NCBI GenBank assembly: GCA_022820725.1
Contig: JAJEFA010000015.1
Location: 1-64,000, forward strand
From: Candidatus Binatia bacterium
GTDB lineage: Bacteria > Desulfobacterota > Binatia > Bin18
DNA: 64,000 bases
Reading direction: 5' to 3'
In this document: in pieces, positions 51,956 through 61,362 of the stretch
Numbering within the stretch: position 1 is the stretch's first letter
Layout: every line of letters begins with the position of its first letter
Position numbers and translations under genes: made by a program
The notes under the pieces: model-generated
Told to the model about the DNA's origin: nothing
Seen by the model: the letters and a program-made list of their open reading frames with translations, nothing else
The model's database searches: none

Positions 51956-54235
51956 ATGGAAGCCCCAACTCACGAAAATCGCTTGGAGGAGCCCAAACGT
52001 CGCCAGTTCTGGGAGATTGCTGTCATCATCGCGGCAGCACTGGGCGTCTTCTTGTTTGCTTTTCTCCAGAGCCGCTCGCCCCAACTCAGCGACGGCGAAA
52101 GTCTGATCAGCAACATTGTTTTTATTCTGCTGATCAATCTCAATATCATCCTGCTTGTTTTACTGGTGTTCCTGGTTGGTCGGAACCTGCTGAAGCTGTT
52201 TTATGAGCGCCGCCGAAAGCTGCCTGGCGCACACCTCCGCTCTCGTCTCGTCCTCGCTTTTTTAGGTATTTCTCTTTTCCCTGCAATACTCCTATTCCTA
52301 ATCGGGATCGGTTTTCTGACGAAGTCGATCGAGAATTGGTTTGCCCTGCGCGTTGAGCGCTCGTTAAGCAGTTCGCTTGAGGTGGTTGACGGTGTCTATG
52401 CCCGTCTTGCCGATGAGACCCTGGGGCACGCGCGGGCGATCGCTCAGACGATTATCGCCCAAGACCTCTTTGAGCCGACGCACTACGAGAGGCTGCAATC
52501 CCGTATGAACAGCGAGCAGCACGAACGTGGCCTGACCCAACTCGTTGTGTACTCTGCGGCGCTCACCCTGGTGGCCAATGCGCCGGAGACGAGTGGGGCG
52601 TTGACGGCTCCCCAACTCAGCGAGACTCTCTTGGAACGGGTCCGGTCTGCAACTGAAGAGGTCCAGCAAATCGTGACGCTGGAGCAGGCCGAGTTGGTGT
52701 ACGGAGGTGTTCCCGTCATTATTGGAGAACATCTGGTCGGTGTTGTTGTGGCCGGTAGCCAGGTTCCCGCGAGCGTCGTCAGACAAGGGTTGCAGGTGGT
52801 TGAGGCGCTGGGTGAGTATCGCCAACTCAGGATCTTGAAGCAGCCAATCAAAAACAATTATGTGATTACGATGGTCCTGGTCACCTTGGTCGTCATCTTT
52901 TCGGCGATCTGGGTGGGTGTCTATCTGGCGAAAAAAATTACCGTTCCCCTCCAACAACTATCGGCTGCCACCCGGGAGGTTGCTCAGGGTCACTGGGCAC
53001 ATCGGATTGAAGGAGAGGGAGAGGATGAGATCGGAACGCTCGTTTCTGCCTTCAATCGGATGACCGTCGACCTCCAGCAGAGTCATCAGGAACTGGAGGC
53101 TCGGCGTCGCTATATGGAGATCTTACTCGGGAATATCAACGCTGGTGTTGTCTCGTTTGATCGGGATGGGCGGCTCTCCACCCTGAACCGGGCAGCGGAG
53201 CAGTTGCTGGGTTTGCACGCCGATAGAGTTATTGGGCAGGACTATCGTGCTATTTTCTCCGCAAGTGAGTTCCGGGAAGTGAAGCGCATCGTTCAGGAAC
53301 TCCTTCTTGGGCAAAACGGTAACGGGAACGACGCCGGTCAAGAACAGCGGGGCCAGCTCCGTTTGGATCGCGATGGACACGTCCACTCCCTCTTAATAAC
53401 GGGCACCTCTTTGCCTGACGATCGTGATCATGCGCTTGGGGTGTTATGCTTTTTTGAGGATGTCACGCAGATCGTCCAGGTCGAACGGATGGAAGCCTGG
53501 CGCGAGGTCGCTCGTCGAATTGCGCATGAAATCAAAAATCCGCTGACACCGATTCAGCTTGCGGCGCAGCGCCTCCAGCGCCGGTTTGGTCCTCAGATTA
53601 CGGACGGGAACGAAGTGTTTGACGAGTGTGTGCAGAGCATTGCGCATGAAGTCGACGCCATTAAAAAACTTGTCAACGAATTTTCCACGTTTGCCCGTCT
53701 GACGGCTGGAAAGCATAGCCTGCATGACCTGAATGCGCTGGCACAGGAGACAATTGTTCTGATTGCTGAAGCCTACCGCGATCTGGACGTTGTCTTTATG
53801 CCGGACCACTCCCTGCCGTTGTTCGAGCTTGATCGCGAGGGGATGCGCCGTGTCCTACGTAATCTGTTGGACAATGCTGTTATCGCCTGCCGAGAAGAGA
53901 CGGAGGGGCCTCCGGGCCGTATCGAAGTCTCGACTCGATATATGCGCTCGCTTGGTATTGCACGTATTGAAGTCGCCGATAATGGCTGTGGAATATCGTC
54001 GGACATAAAGGAACGATTGTTTGAGCCGTATTTTTCAACCAAAAAGGACGGAACCGGACTTGGGCTAGCCATTGTGGCAACCGTGGTGGCGGACCATCAG
54101 GCCTTTATCCGAATACGAGACAATACGCCACGAGGCAGCCGGTTCATTATTGAGATGCCAGTGCGCAGCAGTGCTCGTCAGACAGATATGCTGCGTGAGA
54201 AGCCCCCGTCACCGTCTATTGAAAACGCAGCGTGA
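51956..54235 (+). CDS. NtrY-like sensor histidine kinase
   Basis: This 759-residue membrane kinase has four helices: two near the N-terminus (about residues 20-85), a third (LVLAFLGISLFPAILLFLI) and one (VITMVLVTLVVIFSAIWVG) just before a HAMP domain. A PAS domain (about 375-480) follows, then the HisKA box with His524 (EVARRIAHEIKNPLTPIQLA) and the ATPase (NLLDNAV, VADNGCGIS, GTGLGLAIV). This architecture matches NtrY. It lies 19 nt upstream of a response-regulator/LpxC fusion, which is probably its target. Confidence 0.9.
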   Translation: MEAPTHENRLEEPKRRQFWEIAVIIAAALGVFLFAFLQSRSPQLSDGESLISNIVFILLINLNIILLVLLVFLVGRNLLKLFYERRRKLPGAHLRSRLVLAFLGISLFPAILLFLIGIGFLTKSIENWFALRVERSLSSSLEVVDGVYARLADETLGHARAIAQTIIAQDLFEPTHYERLQSRMNSEQHERGLTQLVVYSAALTLVANAPETSGALTAPQLSETLLERVRSATEEVQQIVTLEQAELVYGGVPVIIGEHLVGVVVAGSQVPASVVRQGLQVVEALGEYRQLRILKQPIKNNYVITMVLVTLVVIFSAIWVGVYLAKKITVPLQQLSAATREVAQGHWAHRIEGEGEDEIGTLVSAFNRMTVDLQQSHQELEARRRYMEILLGNINAGVVSFDRDGRLSTLNRAAEQLLGLHADRVIGQDYRAIFSASEFREVKRIVQELLLGQNGNGNDAGQEQRGQLRLDRDGHVHSLLITGTSLPDDRDHALGVLCFFEDVTQIVQVERMEAWREVARRIAHEIKNPLTPIQLAAQRLQRRFGPQITDGNEVFDECVQSIAHEVDAIKKLVNEFSTFARLTAGKHSLHDLNALAQETIVLIAEAYRDLDVVFMPDHSLPLFELDREGMRRVLRNLLDNAVIACREETEGPPGRIEVSTRYMRSLGIARIEVADNGCGISSDIKERLFEPYFSTKKDGTGLGLAIVATVVADHQAFIRIRDNTPRGSRFIIEMPVRSSARQTDMLREKPPSPSIENAA

Positions 54236-54253
54236 GGCAGGGGAGGGACGTCT

Positions 54254-55564
54254 GTGGAAGCGCCGATCCTAATTGTGGATGACGAAGAAAAAATCCGAAC
54301 GATGTTACGTGGCGTTTTGCAAGATGAAGGGTTCCGTACGCTTGAGGCGGACTCGGGTGAAAGCGTTCTTGCCTTGGTCGCTACGTGTCATCCGCGTCTG
54401 GTCCTCCTCGACATCTGGATGCCGCACGTTGATGGGATCGCTCTGCTCGAACAGCTCCAGTCTCGGGAGCCTGAACTGCCGATTATTGTGATCTCCGGTC
54501 ACGGAACGATCGAAACAGCCGTCCGTGCCACAAAACTCGGAGCGGCCGACTTCCTCGAAAAGCCCTTCTCGCTGGATACCTTGCTCCGTTCAGTTTACCG
54601 TGCCCTGGGAACAGAGCCGAGCCAGCCAGCCGCTACCCAGATAGCTGAAGCTGCGGCTGATACGGACTTTCCCGTCGCGCGCACGACGCAGAAAATCCCG
54701 GCCCGGACCATTCGTCAGAGCGTGGTCGTGCACGGCCGCGGGCTCCACTCGGGGGTGCGCACGGGGATTATTTTACACCCCTTACCGCTGGGTAGCGGCA
54801 TTGTTTTCGGGCCCTTGTCCTCAGACGTCCTGATTCCAGCTACGGTCGAGTATGTCCAGTCGACCGGCTATGCAACCAGCCTGTATCGGGAGGGGACGGG
54901 AGTGAAAACGGTTGAACATCTGCTCTCGGCTCTGCACGGCTATGGCATCACCAACCTGCTCATTAAAATGCAGGGGGAGGTCCCTATTCTCGATGGATCG
55001 GCGCTGGAATTTTGTCAATTGCTCGACAGCGCTGGCATTGTTGAACAAGATGAAGAGGTCGAGGCGTTGAGCGTAGACCGGACCTATCAGGTCGGCGACC
55101 ACGGTGCGGGGAAGTTCCTCCGCATTGAGCCCTCAGAGCAGCTTGAGATCGACTACTGTCTGGAATATCCAGAGCCAGTTGGCAGACAGGAGTTTCACTA
55201 CGTCCAGCGTGATGCGGACAGCTATCGTGAGATGATCGCGCCGGCGCGGACCTTCGGTTTTCTCAAGGAAATTGAAGCGCTTGAAGAGATGGGTCTTGCC
55301 AATGGCGGCCGGCTGAATAACTGCATCGTGATTGGCGAACAAGGGATCATCAATCCGCCACTCCGCTTTGAGGATGAACTCGTCCGCCACAAGATTCTTG
55401 ATCTGCTCGGCGATCTCTACCTCTTAGGCCAACCCATCCGCGGCAAAGTGACTGCTCACCGGACGGGACATGGCGACAATGTTGCCCTGCTGCGAGCAAT
55501 CCGAGAAGGGCAGGCTCCGCACATGTCGGAGTCTATGCCAAAGACCGCCTCGGCTCTCCAGTGA
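54254..55564 (+). CDS. lpxC: Response-regulator receiver domain fused to UDP-3-O-acyl-GlcNAc deacetylase (LpxC)
   Basis: This 436-residue protein joins a complete CheY-like receiver (acidic pocket D9/D10, phospho-Asp53 in LVLLDIWMP, Ser81 in VISGHG, Lys103 in LEKPFS) to a complete LpxC domain starting near residue 152. The zinc-site residues are present: E221-H222 (KTVEHLLSAL), H379 and D383 (RHKILDLLGDL) and H406 (HRTGHGDN). LpxC catalyses the first committed step of lipid A synthesis and is normally a single-domain protein. A short linker (about 120-150) separates the domains. No DNA-binding or sigma54 output domain is seen. The GTG at 54254 follows GGGGAGGG. The upstream kinase is the likely phosphodonor. 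Confidence 0.92.
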   Translation: MEAPILIVDDEEKIRTMLRGVLQDEGFRTLEADSGESVLALVATCHPRLVLLDIWMPHVDGIALLEQLQSREPELPIIVISGHGTIETAVRATKLGAADFLEKPFSLDTLLRSVYRALGTEPSQPAATQIAEAAADTDFPVARTTQKIPARTIRQSVVVHGRGLHSGVRTGIILHPLPLGSGIVFGPLSSDVLIPATVEYVQSTGYATSLYREGTGVKTVEHLLSALHGYGITNLLIKMQGEVPILDGSALEFCQLLDSAGIVEQDEEVEALSVDRTYQVGDHGAGKFLRIEPSEQLEIDYCLEYPEPVGRQEFHYVQRDADSYREMIAPARTFGFLKEIEALEEMGLANGGRLNNCIVIGEQGIINPPLRFEDELVRHKILDLLGDLYLLGQPIRGKVTAHRTGHGDNVALLRAIREGQAPHMSESMPKTASALQ

Positions 55565-55568
55565 GCCA

Positions 55569-56864
55569 TTACGGGGTCACTCGCTCTAGCATTCTGGGAA
55601 ATGGGATTGATTCTCGGACGTGGTGCAGACCGCATAGCCAGGTGACCAGGCGCTCAATACCCATGCCAAAACCTGCATGGGGAACGGAGCCGTAGCGTCT
55701 CAGGTCAAGATACCAAGAGAAGGCTTCTTCAGACAGGTCATGCGCCTCTAGCTTCCCTTGTAAGACGGCGAGGTCGTCTTCACGCTGCCCGCCCCCGATG
55801 ATCTCGCCATAGCCTTCTGGCGCTAAGACGTCCATGCAGAGAGCAACAGTGGCATCCTGCGGGTCGGTCTTCATATAAAAGGCTTTGTTGTCTATCGGGT
55901 AGCGATGGATGATAACCGGACGGTCAAATTGTTCGGATAATACGGTTTCGTCATCCCCGCCAAAGTCATCTCCCCATTGAATGTCAACGTCCTTGGCTTG
56001 CAGGCGTTCGATCGCCTCGCTATAGCTGATACGCGGAAACGGCTTCCTCGCCTGAGCAAGTTTAGTAATATCGCGCTCAAGCGTTTGGAGCTCTGCCTGT
56101 CGGTTGGTCAGGACGCGCTGGACAACGTTCTCCAGGAAATCTTCGGCCAAGTCCATGTCGCCATCTAGATCGCAGTAGGCCACTTCGGGCTCAATCATCC
56201 AAAATTCAGTTAGATGGCGTCGCGTTTTGGATTTCTCGGCACGAAAGGTCGGACCGCAGCAGTAGACTTTGCCGAACGCCATGGCGCCGGCTTCCATATA
56301 GAGCTGACCGCTCTGTGTGAGATAGACCGTGTCATCGAAATAGTCGACCGGGAAAAGGGTAGTTGTTCCTTCACAGGCGGCCGGGGTGAAGATCGGAGCA
56401 TCGAGCAGGGTAAAGCCATGCGTGTCGAAGTAGTCTCGACACGCTTTGATGACCTCACTGCGAATACGCAAGAGCGCCTGCTGGCGTGAGGAGCGAAGCC
56501 ACAGGTGGCGGTGGTCGAGCAGAAAGGCAACCCCGTGTTCTTTGGGGGTAATCGGGTAGGCGTGGGCCTGCTGGGTGAGGTATACGCTGCTCACGCCGAG
56601 TTCAAAGCCAATGGGCGAGCGTGTATCCGCTCGGACCGTGCCCCGGACAATAACGGACGACTCCTGTGTGAGTTCCTGTCCTAAGGTAAAGATCTCGGCC
56701 GAGACGTCGCCCTTGAATATCACACACTGGATCGTACCGGTGCCGTCGCGCACTTGAAGAAAGTGCAGCTTTCCGCTGGAGCGCTTGTTGTACAACCAGC
56801 CGCGGAGCTCGACTTCTTGCCCTTCGTATTGGGCAATATCCTTGACATAAACCCACTCAGGCAT
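55569..56864 (-). CDS. asnS: Asparaginyl-tRNA synthetase
   Basis: This 431-residue class IIb synthetase has an OB-fold anticodon domain ([24 protein letters not shown] in parts), class II motif 2 ([21 protein letters not shown] in pieces: [14 protein letters not shown]) and motif 3 ([13 protein letters not shown]). It charges tRNA-Asn directly. The AspRS/GatCAB indirect route could still exist elsewhere. The ATG at 56864, with AAAGGG 7 nt upstream, is preferred over 56870. It is convergent with the REC-lpxC gene (4 nt apart). Confidence 0.93.
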   Translation of the reverse strand: MPEWVYVKDIAQYEGQEVELRGWLYNKRSSGKLHFLQVRDGTGTIQCVIFKGDVSAEIFTLGQELTQESSVIVRGTVRADTRSPIGFELGVSSVYLTQQAHAYPITPKEHGVAFLLDHRHLWLRSSRQQALLRIRSEVIKACRDYFDTHGFTLLDAPIFTPAACEGTTTLFPVDYFDDTVYLTQSGQLYMEAGAMAFGKVYCCGPTFRAEKSKTRRHLTEFWMIEPEVAYCDLDGDMDLAEDFLENVVQRVLTNRQAELQTLERDITKLAQARKPFPRISYSEAIERLQAKDVDIQWGDDFGGDDETVLSEQFDRPVIIHRYPIDNKAFYMKTDPQDATVALCMDVLAPEGYGEIIGGGQREDDLAVLQGKLEAHDLSEEAFSWYLDLRRYGSVPHAGFGMGIERLVTWLCGLHHVRESIPFPRMLERVTP

Positions 56865-56974
56865 AGGCATTCCCTTTCTGGATTGTCGAACACTGTTCAG
56901 AGGAGCACTATAGCACAAAGGAAAAAGAAGACATGAGGCTGAGTCGGACGCTCGAGGGTCTTGGGCAGTAATTG

Positions 56975-57571
56975 CTAGCGTTCCGGCTGAGTCTGCCTCT
57001 GACTTGGGAGGAATTCTTGAACCAGAGAAGATAAGGATTGAGACGGCCTCTGAGCCGTCTGCGACGATCGTGTCGTTGGGGACATTAAGCGATGAAAAAG
57101 GCTGGACTCGCGCTGAAAGAATCCCTCGGTATGGTAGGATTCCCGGAAGTGGAAGTAGGTATAGTCTAAATGATGGCAGACCTCATGCAATAGGGTTCTA
57201 AGAAAGGTTCGGAACGCAACGGTTTGTTTGCGTTTTGCGGTTCGCATCCAGACTTGGATCGAATCGTTTTTGCTGCCTCCGCTGTATTGTGTGTAGAGTC
57301 CGTGGAGTTCTCCCTGTTGATTCGACGGACGGGAGCCGTGTACGCGGACCTGGACCGTGCGGACCCTGAGCTGCCGGCAGATGTGATTGACAATAGTTTG
57401 GGAGAGTGCCGCGACACGCGCTTGCTCTTCTGCCTCGAGTGCGGCGGGCAGGGCTTTGACCGCCGCTCGAAGTTGGGCAGTTGGATCAAACTCAATCGTT
57501 GTGACCGCAGTACTGCGATCAAAGATTCGCTGCTGAAAAGGAGTCAGTTTTGCACGCCAATGTCGCCGCAT
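56975..57571 (-). CDS. Predicted zinc metallopeptidase-like protein
   Basis: This 198-residue protein has an HExxH-type motif extended by further histidines, [21 protein letters not shown], where the first and second His are expected zinc ligands and a third lies about 17 residues on. The pattern is close to SprT-like or ImmA-like peptidases, but a specific family is not recognised. There is no signal peptide. The ATG at 57571 has GGAGGG upstream. The C-terminal tail is Ser/Arg-rich. Function is unknown. Confidence 0.72.
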   Translation of the reverse strand: MRRHWRAKLTPFQQRIFDRSTAVTTIEFDPTAQLRAAVKALPAALEAEEQARVAALSQTIVNHICRQLRVRTVQVRVHGSRPSNQQGELHGLYTQYSGGSKNDSIQVWMRTAKRKQTVAFRTFLRTLLHEVCHHLDYTYFHFRESYHTEGFFQRESSLFHRLMSPTTRSSQTAQRPSQSLSSLVQEFLPSQRQTQPER

Positions 57572-57711
57572 TACACCCTCCTGCACGTCCTCGCTTATTG
57601 TGGCTTGAAAGGAACAGGACGGCAAGAGAGCGGTAAGGGCCGCAATCCTTTTCTTCTGTCTGGAAATTGCATAGACTGCGGACGATAAGCTTCTGGCAAG
57701 AGGAGATGACG

Positions 57712-58242
57712 ATGCGGGGATGTCGGACCGCGACGCTCTGGCTCCCTTTCTTCATGGGAACGGCGTTTCTCTATAGCAGCTCGGAGGTGCGGGCGGATGC
57801 ATTTGTACGCTTTTTCGCAAACCAAAAGATCGGACAAGAGATCACGGTGACAGGCGGCTTCCGACGTTTCCCGGATCAAGACAAGCGACGCTATTTTATA
57901 CGAGATAGGCAGACGGGTGAGGTTGAGTATGTGGAATACTATGGGATGACGATGCTGCCGACCTTGGTTGTCGGTAATGGGACCGTTTCCATGAAGGCGA
58001 GTATCATGGACCGGATACTCCTATTCTATTCAGACCGGGACCTTGTGAAAGATATCCCCATCAAGGGCGAGTCGTACTGGTTTACCGGGATGTTGATCGG
58101 CTATCAGTACGGAACGATGGGTATTACGCGGGGAATGGGTATTGGTGGCGATCCGTATATTTTACTCAGGAGCGTCTCAGCCGCCCCTCCGGAGACACCC
58201 GCGCTGCCGCCCCAAAGGAAAGAAAAAGAAGACGCCAACTGA
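57712..58242 (+). CDS. Secreted hypothetical protein
   Basis: This 176-residue protein has a signal peptide (LWLPFFMGTAFLYSSSEVRA, cleavage before DAFV) and a small, beta-rich domain (GQEITVTGGFRRF, YYGMTMLPTLVVGNG, YWFTGMLIGYQYG). The C-terminal 20 residues are Pro/Lys-rich. I do not recognise the family. The ATG at 57712 sits 6 nt after AAGAGGAG. It lies between the divergent metallopeptidase and the mrp block. Confidence 0.65.
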   Translation: MRGCRTATLWLPFFMGTAFLYSSSEVRADAFVRFFANQKIGQEITVTGGFRRFPDQDKRRYFIRDRQTGEVEYVEYYGMTMLPTLVVGNGTVSMKASIMDRILLFYSDRDLVKDIPIKGESYWFTGMLIGYQYGTMGITRGMGIGGDPYILLRSVSAAPPETPALPPQRKEKEDAN

Positions 58243-58461
58243 ATAAGGCTCGGTGTAGTTGCCATTGTCGTTGACCGTCTCTCGGAGCCGTTTTCCTCGC
58301 CTACTCGCTCGTGGCCTTTCTCAGGGGCAACGCCACCATTCTTGAATGGATCCCCTGGGCTTGATAATGAAGACTTTACAAGTCTACATTTACACGGTTT
58401 TGTTATCTCTAATGTATGAAGAAGAAGTCGACAGCCGATTTGACGTTGAGAAGGAGATTGG

Positions 58462-59550
58462 GTGGGCGAACAAAATACTCCTGACATCCACACTCGCATC
58501 ATTGAGCGTCTCAGGCGGATTCAATATCCAGGCTCACAGCGGGATATTGTGACGTTAGGACTCGTTGGTAAGGTTCAAGTTCAGGCAGACAGTGCGGTAG
58601 TGCATATTCGGGCAAGCAGTATTAAAGAAGATGTGCTTCGGCACCTGCGCGGACGTATAACGCAAGAATTAACGACCTTACCCGAGATCGTACACGTCCA
58701 TATCCACGCCTTCCCCGCTCAAACCGGGCAACCAGACCAGGGCGGCAAACCGGGCAACCAAGCCGTGCGAGAACGAGCGGATATTCCCGGTGTCCAACGT
58801 ATTCTGGCAGTGGCTAGTGGCAAAGGCGGGGTTGGGAAATCTACGGTTGCGGTCAACCTCGCCCTGGCATTGTCGTCGTTAGGGCATAAGGTTGGGCTGC
58901 TTGATGCCGATATTTATGGGCCCAGTGTGCCGCTGATGATGGGAACCGAGGCCACGCCACGGGCCGGGCAGGACAAAAAGATCTACCCCGTTGAAAAACA
59001 TGGGATCAGCCTCATCTCAATGGGATTTTTTCTGGACGATCAATCTCCAGTGATTTGGCGGGGTCCTATTGTGATGAGCATTATCCGTCAGTTTCTGCGG
59101 GACGTTATCTGGAGTGAATTGGATTACTTGGTCGTGGACCTGCCGCCCGGCACAGGGGATATCGCCCTCACCCTGGCCCAGGAAGTTCCCCTGCACGGGG
59201 GCGTTGTCGTAACAACGCCGCAAGATGTGGCCCTACTTGACGTCCAGCGTGGGATCAACATGTTCAAACAGGTCAACGTGCCGCTTCTCGGGATTATCGA
59301 GAATATGAGTTTTTACGAATGCCCGGTCTGCCACGAAAAAGAAGAAATCTTCGGCCATGGTGGTGCACGGAAAACGGGCCTGAAGGTTCTGAGTGAGGTC
59401 CCCCTGGTTGAAGAAGTCCGAGCGGGTGCCGACGCTGGTAAGCCGGTGGTTGTCTCGGCTCCTGACCATCCGGTTGCCCAGGAGTTTTTCGGGATCGCCC
59501 GACAGGTTGTTGCGGCAGAGGAAATGCAATTGCCCCAGGCGGTCCACTAA
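58462..59550 (+). CDS. mrp: Mrp/NBP35-type Fe-S carrier ATPase (first copy)
   Basis: This 362-residue P-loop ATPase has the deviant Walker A GKGGVGKSTVAVNL, DADIYGPSVPLMMG, VVDLPPGTGDIALTLAQ and a C-terminal CPVC motif that binds a [4Fe-4S] cluster. The N-terminus is a DUF59/MIP18-like domain (IIERLRRIQYPGSQRDIV). It transfers Fe-S clusters to apo-proteins. The GTG at 58462 has AAGGAGA upstream. It is one of two paralogues flanking a DUF971 gene. Confidence 0.92.
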   Translation: MGEQNTPDIHTRIIERLRRIQYPGSQRDIVTLGLVGKVQVQADSAVVHIRASSIKEDVLRHLRGRITQELTTLPEIVHVHIHAFPAQTGQPDQGGKPGNQAVRERADIPGVQRILAVASGKGGVGKSTVAVNLALALSSLGHKVGLLDADIYGPSVPLMMGTEATPRAGQDKKIYPVEKHGISLISMGFFLDDQSPVIWRGPIVMSIIRQFLRDVIWSELDYLVVDLPPGTGDIALTLAQEVPLHGGVVVTTPQDVALLDVQRGINMFKQVNVPLLGIIENMSFYECPVCHEKEEIFGHGGARKTGLKVLSEVPLVEEVRAGADAGKPVVVSAPDHPVAQEFFGIARQVVAAEEMQLPQAVH

Positions 59551-59564
59551 ATAACGAGGATGCC

Positions 59565-59891
59565 ATGCCGACTCCCCTTCTCCTAACGCCCATCCCGGAA
59601 GACCAACTCCTGCGGGTGCTGTGGGATGACGATACTCTGAGCGACTATCCCTTCGCCTATCTTCGGGGCTGGTGCCCGTGCGCGGTCTGTCAGGGGCATG
59701 GGGGCGAACGCCACTTTGTTGAGGTGGAAAACCCGCAGCTTGTGAGTATCAATATGGTCGGCAATTATGCTGTGAATCCAACCTGGAGTGACGGCCACGA
59801 AACGGGCATTTATACTTACGCTTACCTGCGGAGTTTAGGCGAGAGCCAAGACAATCAGCCTAGCCACGATAATACCGAGGGGACTCACTAA
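59565..59891 (+). CDS. DUF971 protein
   Basis: This 108-residue protein has the DUF971 signature (DYPFAYLRGWCPCAVCQGHGG) with its cysteines, and VGNYAVNPTWSDGHETGIYTY. The same domain forms the N-terminus of gamma-butyrobetaine hydroxylase and occurs alone next to Mrp genes, where a role with Fe-S proteins is suspected. It lies 14 nt after mrp copy 1 and 10 nt before copy 2. Confidence 0.9.
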   Translation: MPTPLLLTPIPEDQLLRVLWDDDTLSDYPFAYLRGWCPCAVCQGHGGERHFVEVENPQLVSINMVGNYAVNPTWSDGHETGIYTYAYLRSLGESQDNQPSHDNTEGTH

Positions 59892-59901
59892 AGGCGCAGC
59901 T

Positions 59902-60969
59902 ATGTCAACACCACCAACACCCCAGGAATTATTAGAAGCGCTCAAACAGGTCAAATATCCTGGCTTTAGCCGGGATATTGTCGCCTTCGGCGTGGTTAAG
60001 GATATTGCTGTCGGGGGCGCGGCGGTGACGGTCGAACTCGCCCCTTCAACGGGCAATGCGGAGGTCATCGCAACCATTCGCCAGAGTGTGATTGAAGCGC
60101 TGAGTCCGCTCGTCCAACTGCCCGTAGAGATTTCCATCCAGCAGCCGGCCGCCCCAAAACCCCCGTCCACGTCCAGACCTGAGATTCCAGGGGTACGGCA
60201 CGTGGTCGCGGTGGCCAGCGGCAAGGGTGGAGTTGGAAAATCAACCGTTTCGGTAAACCTGGCAAGCGCGCTGGCTCGAACAGGCCAGCGGGTTGGGGTG
60301 ATGGATGCCGATGTCTATGGACCGAGTATCCCCCTCATGCTGGGCATTACCGAGAAGCCTAAGAGCACTGAAGACAAACGGTTGATCCCAGTTGTCAAAT
60401 ACGACATGCAGGTCATGTCCATGGGCTTCCTGATTCCAGACGGCCACGCCGTCATTTGGCGCGGACCGATGATTGATAAGCTGCTGACCGAGTTTATTAC
60501 CAAGGTCGAGTGGGGGGAATTGGACGTGCTCGTTGTGGACCTGCCGCCCGGTACCGGTGATGCCCAGCTGACCATGGTGCAGAAGGTCCCCCTCTCCGGT
60601 GGGGTCATCGTGACGACGCCCCAAGATGTGGCGCTGCTTGATGCGCGGCGCGGCATCAAGATGTTTGAGGAAGTTGACGTTCCAGTCTTAGGTGTGATCG
60701 AGAATATGAGTTACCTGATATGCCGTTCCTGTGGGCACGAGGCGCATATTTTTTCTCACGGCAGTGGGGTGAAAATGGCCGAGCGGTTTCACCTGCCGTT
60801 CCTCGGTCAAGTGCCCCTCGTCCACGAGATTGTCGCTGGGGGGGATGCGGGCATCCCGCTTGTCAGCGCCCAGCCTGACCACCCGCAGAGTCAGACTTTT
60901 CTTGAGATTGCCCAGCAGGTCCTGAAGCAAATCGAAACCCAGTCTGTCCGCCCCGGGACGCTCCAATAG
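59902..60969 (+). CDS. mrp: Mrp/NBP35-type Fe-S carrier ATPase (second copy)
   Basis: This 355-residue paralogue of the first copy has the same order: a DUF59-like start (LLEALKQVKYPGFSRDIV), GKGGVGKSTVSVNL, DADVYGPSIPLMLG, DLPPGTGDAQLTMVQ and CRSCG near the C-terminus. The two differ clearly in the N-terminal and middle parts, so they are old duplicates with likely different clients or roles in one complex. Confidence 0.92.
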   Translation: MSTPPTPQELLEALKQVKYPGFSRDIVAFGVVKDIAVGGAAVTVELAPSTGNAEVIATIRQSVIEALSPLVQLPVEISIQQPAAPKPPSTSRPEIPGVRHVVAVASGKGGVGKSTVSVNLASALARTGQRVGVMDADVYGPSIPLMLGITEKPKSTEDKRLIPVVKYDMQVMSMGFLIPDGHAVIWRGPMIDKLLTEFITKVEWGELDVLVVDLPPGTGDAQLTMVQKVPLSGGVIVTTPQDVALLDARRGIKMFEEVDVPVLGVIENMSYLICRSCGHEAHIFSHGSGVKMAERFHLPFLGQVPLVHEIVAGGDAGIPLVSAQPDHPQSQTFLEIAQQVLKQIETQSVRPGTLQ

Positions 60970-60989
60970 GGTAATCTCCGCTCATCGGT

Positions 60990-61343
60990 ATGGCAAAGCT
61001 CTACGTCTCGTTTGAAAACGGGAATCCCGAACAGGTGGTTGAATTTGATCCCTCTCAGGCCCCGTTTCACCATGATGGCGAGCCGGGTTCCATCCTTGAT
61101 ATCTTACTCGGTCATGGCGTTGAACTCGAACACGCCTGCGGTGGCAATTGTGCCTGCACGACCTGCCACGTGATTGTCACCCAAGGCATGGCGCATTTGA
61201 CTGAGAACGAAGAGGAAGAAGACGATATGCTCGACAAGGCACCTGGCTTGGTGTCAACGTCGCGGTTGGGTTGCCAGGCGGTTATGGCTGAAGGTGAGGT
61301 AAAAATCCGTATTCCTCGTCACACCATTAATCAGCAGGTATAG
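60990..61343 (+). CDS. fdx: Isc-type [2Fe-2S] ferredoxin
   Basis: This 117-residue ferredoxin has the adrenodoxin-like ligand set C50, C56, C59 and C95, in CGGNCACTTC with the fourth Cys 36 residues on. It also has the acidic patch (ENEEEEDDM) used for docking. It supplies electrons for Fe-S cluster assembly. It follows mrp copy 2 by 20 nt, and its likely reductase follows it. Confidence 0.93.
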   Translation: MAKLYVSFENGNPEQVVEFDPSQAPFHHDGEPGSILDILLGHGVELEHACGGNCACTTCHVIVTQGMAHLTENEEEEDDMLDKAPGLVSTSRLGCQAVMAEGEVKIRIPRHTINQQV

Positions 61344-61362
61344 ACGGGGAGCAACTACGCGC

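Noticed and set aside
58346..58552. 68-aa ORF before mrp copy 1
   Set aside because: No ribosome site and no recognisable composition. The gap 58243-58461 shows no clear gene or terminator.
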